Source: an uncultured Lachnospiraceae bacterium (GTDB lineage: Bacteria; Bacillota_A; Clostridia; Lachnospirales; Lachnospiraceae). Taken from it: a DNA stretch of 15,277 nt. Under the pieces are notes generated by a model, which saw only the letters and a program-made list of their open reading frames with translations, ran no database searches and was not told the DNA's origin. This document shows positions 14,444 to 15,277 of the stretch, one piece after another; the first letter of the stretch is position 1; every line of letters starts with the position of its first letter. The translations under genes and the position numbers were made by a program. The stretch spans positions 1-15,277 of the forward strand of contig CAMKAA010000006.1 of the NCBI GenBank assembly GCA_946410365.1. Reading direction: 5' to 3'.

Positions 14444-14962
14444 ATGCAGGCCGGTTCAAGAAGGCAAAATATAATACAGATTCTCAGGAGCTCCAGCGGA
14501 CCGGTATCCGCGGGCAGGCTCGCATCCATGTTCGGAGTCAGCAGGCAGATCATCGTGGGGGACATCGCGCTTCTTCGGGCTTCGGGCACAGATATCACTG
14601 CGACGCCGAGGGGATATATTCTGACCAGGACCAATGACGGGATCATCCGCAGGATCCCCTGCCGCCACAGACCGGAGGATATGAAGCAGGAGCTCCGGAT
14701 CCTCGTTGACAACGGCTGTCTGGTCAGGGACGTCATTGTCGAGCACCCTATATACGGGCAGTTAGTAGGACAGCTTGATATTTCCTCCCGCCATGATGTC
14801 GATGAATTTATATCTCAGGTGTCACAGAGCGATGCCGCACCGCTCAGTGATCTCACCGGCGGGATCCATCTGCACACGATCATCTGTCCGGACGAAGAGA
14901 CTTATGACAGGGTGCTGGAGCAGCTGAAAAAGCGCGGTTTCATTTTCGAAGATCACAGTTGA
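14444..14962 (+). CDS. niaR: NiaR-type transcriptional repressor (HTH plus 3H domain)
   Basis: Niacin-responsive repressor of NAD synthesis or salvage genes in Firmicutes and Thermotogae. The 172-residue protein has an N-terminal winged helix (SRRQNIIQILRSSSGPVSAG, ASMFGVSRQIIVGDIALLRA, residues 5-60) and a C-terminal 3H domain. H75, E83, H142 and H144 occur in RHRPEDMKQEL and GGIHLHTI, and match the spacing of the metal-binding residues described for the Thermotoga maritima homologue; VEHPIYGQL is also conserved. The ATG at 14444 is the only reasonable start, with a weak AGGA about eight bases upstream. A hairpin follows the gene, then a promoter with NiaR-like repeats in front of a transporter gene, which is its probable target. 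Confidence 0.93.
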   Translation: MQAGSRRQNIIQILRSSSGPVSAGRLASMFGVSRQIIVGDIALLRASGTDITATPRGYILTRTNDGIIRRIPCRHRPEDMKQELRILVDNGCLVRDVIVEHPIYGQLVGQLDISSRHDVDEFISQVSQSDAAPLSDLTGGIHLHTIICPDEETYDRVLEQLKKRGFIFEDHS

Positions 14963-14972
14963 GACTTGGGGG

Positions 14973-14998
14973 GCAGGTATTGACAAAATACCTGCTTT
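14973..14998 (+). terminator. Terminator-like hairpin after niaR
   Basis: GCAGGTATT (14973-14981) pairs with AATACCTGC (14987-14995) over 9 bp with a five-base loop, followed by only TTT. It starts 11 bases after the stop. The -35 of the next promoter (TTGACA) lies in its arm and loop. Termination is probably partial. Confidence 0.6.
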
Positions 14999-15008
14999 CA
15001 TTAATAAT
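14980..15008 (+). promoter_or_regulatory. Sigma-A promoter of the EIIC-like transporter gene
   Basis: TTGACA (14980-14985) is followed after 17 bases by AATAAT (15003-15008), five of six matches to the -10 consensus. Transcription would start near 15015, at the beginning of the ACCTGT repeat cluster, and give a leader of about 65 bases. Confidence 0.72.
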
Positions 15009-15017
15009 ACACACAAT

Positions 15018-15053
15018 GTGTCAAGACACCTGTCAACCTGTATGTTTACAGGT
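15018..15053 (+). promoter_or_regulatory. Candidate NiaR operators
   Basis: Two adjoining inverted repeats lie just after the predicted transcription start. One is GTGTC-AA-GACAC (15018-15029), running into CTGT to give GACACCTGT. The other is ACCTGTA-TGTT-TACAGGT (15036-15053). Half sites of the type ACACCTGT/ACAGGT resemble the motif I recall for NiaR, and the niaR-like gene is directly upstream. Repression by blocking initiation or early elongation would be expected. Operator identity is inference from motif and context. Confidence 0.58.
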
Positions 15054-15080
15054 ATAGAGGCAGAAAGGAAGAAAGCAAAT

Positions 15081-15277
15081 ATGAATGTAAAGGAATTTCT
15101 TAAGAGAAAAAACATCGTAGTTTCGGCTAAGCGTTACGGCATCGATGCTCTCGGGGCCATGGCTCAGGGTCTCTTCGCTTCTCTTTTGATCGGAACGATC
15201 CTAAATACGCTGGGAACTCAGCTGGGAATCCCCGCGCTCTCCGCCTGCGGCGGCTACGCCTCCGCCATGAGCGGCCC
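15081..15277 (+). CDS. PTS EIIC_2-like membrane transporter, N-terminal part (runs off the window)
   Basis: The first 65 codons are present. The protein starts MNVKEFLKRKNIVVSAKRYG, then IDALGAMAQGLFASLLIGTI and LNTLGTQLGIPALSAC. The segment at about 22-42 is a likely membrane helix. This start is typical of clostridial proteins annotated as PTS sugar transporter subunit IIC (PTS_EIIC_2 domain), which often lack partner phosphotransfer domains. AAAGGAAG precedes the ATG by about ten bases, a loose spacing. Its promoter carries NiaR-like repeats, so the transported compound may be niacin or a related NAD precursor rather than a sugar. Both the full family assignment and the substrate need the rest of the gene. 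Confidence 0.78.
   Translation, partial: MNVKEFLKRKNIVVSAKRYGIDALGAMAQGLFASLLIGTILNTLGTQLGIPALSACGGYASAMSG

Overview
The window looks like a chromosomal segment from a Firmicute of class Clostridia, most likely Lachnospiraceae. This rests on the RpoB N-terminus and overall RpoB sequence, on the gene order rpmG-secE-nusG-rplK-rplA-rplJ-rplL-rpoB-rpoC, on AGGAGG-type ribosome binding sites, and on a low-GC-style L10 leader in DNA of roughly 50% GC. Family placement is inference. All genes are on the minus strand except the last two.

Positions 1-9307, read right to left, hold the transcription/translation cluster. rpmG, secE and nusG follow a sigma-A promoter (9279-9307). rplK and rplA follow, with an apparent L1 autoregulatory site in the rplK leader and a strong terminator after rplA (6712-6739). 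A secreted CapA-family protein is then inserted where rplA would normally be followed by rplJ. rplJ-rplL have their own consensus promoter (5371-5399), an L10 leader and an attenuator-like hairpin. rpoB has a further consensus promoter (4060-4088) and a folded leader. The first codons of rpoC lie at the window edge. The block is therefore split into at least three independently initiated units that also allow read-through.

Positions 9321-11076 hold an isolated UDP-galactopyranose mutase gene (glf), preceded by a small XRE-like regulator gene in a probable two-gene unit. Positions 11075-14193 hold a probable three-gene operon: a lipoprotein of the ABC_sub_bind family, then an OmpR-type response regulator and a sensor histidine kinase. 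No permease or ATPase is beside it.

Positions 14194-15277 are a divergent control region, then a plus-strand NiaR-type repressor (HTH plus 3H domain) and the start of a membrane protein resembling PTS EIIC_2-type permeases. Between these two is a consensus promoter overlaid by ACCTGT/ACAGGT repeats, which look like NiaR operators. This suggests niacin-responsive control of the transporter.

No mobile element, CRISPR array, tRNA or rRNA was seen. The less ordinary parts are the CapA-like gene inside the ribosomal cluster, the 85-residue N-terminal extension of NusG, the permease-less binding-protein/two-component operon, and the candidate NiaR-controlled transporter.
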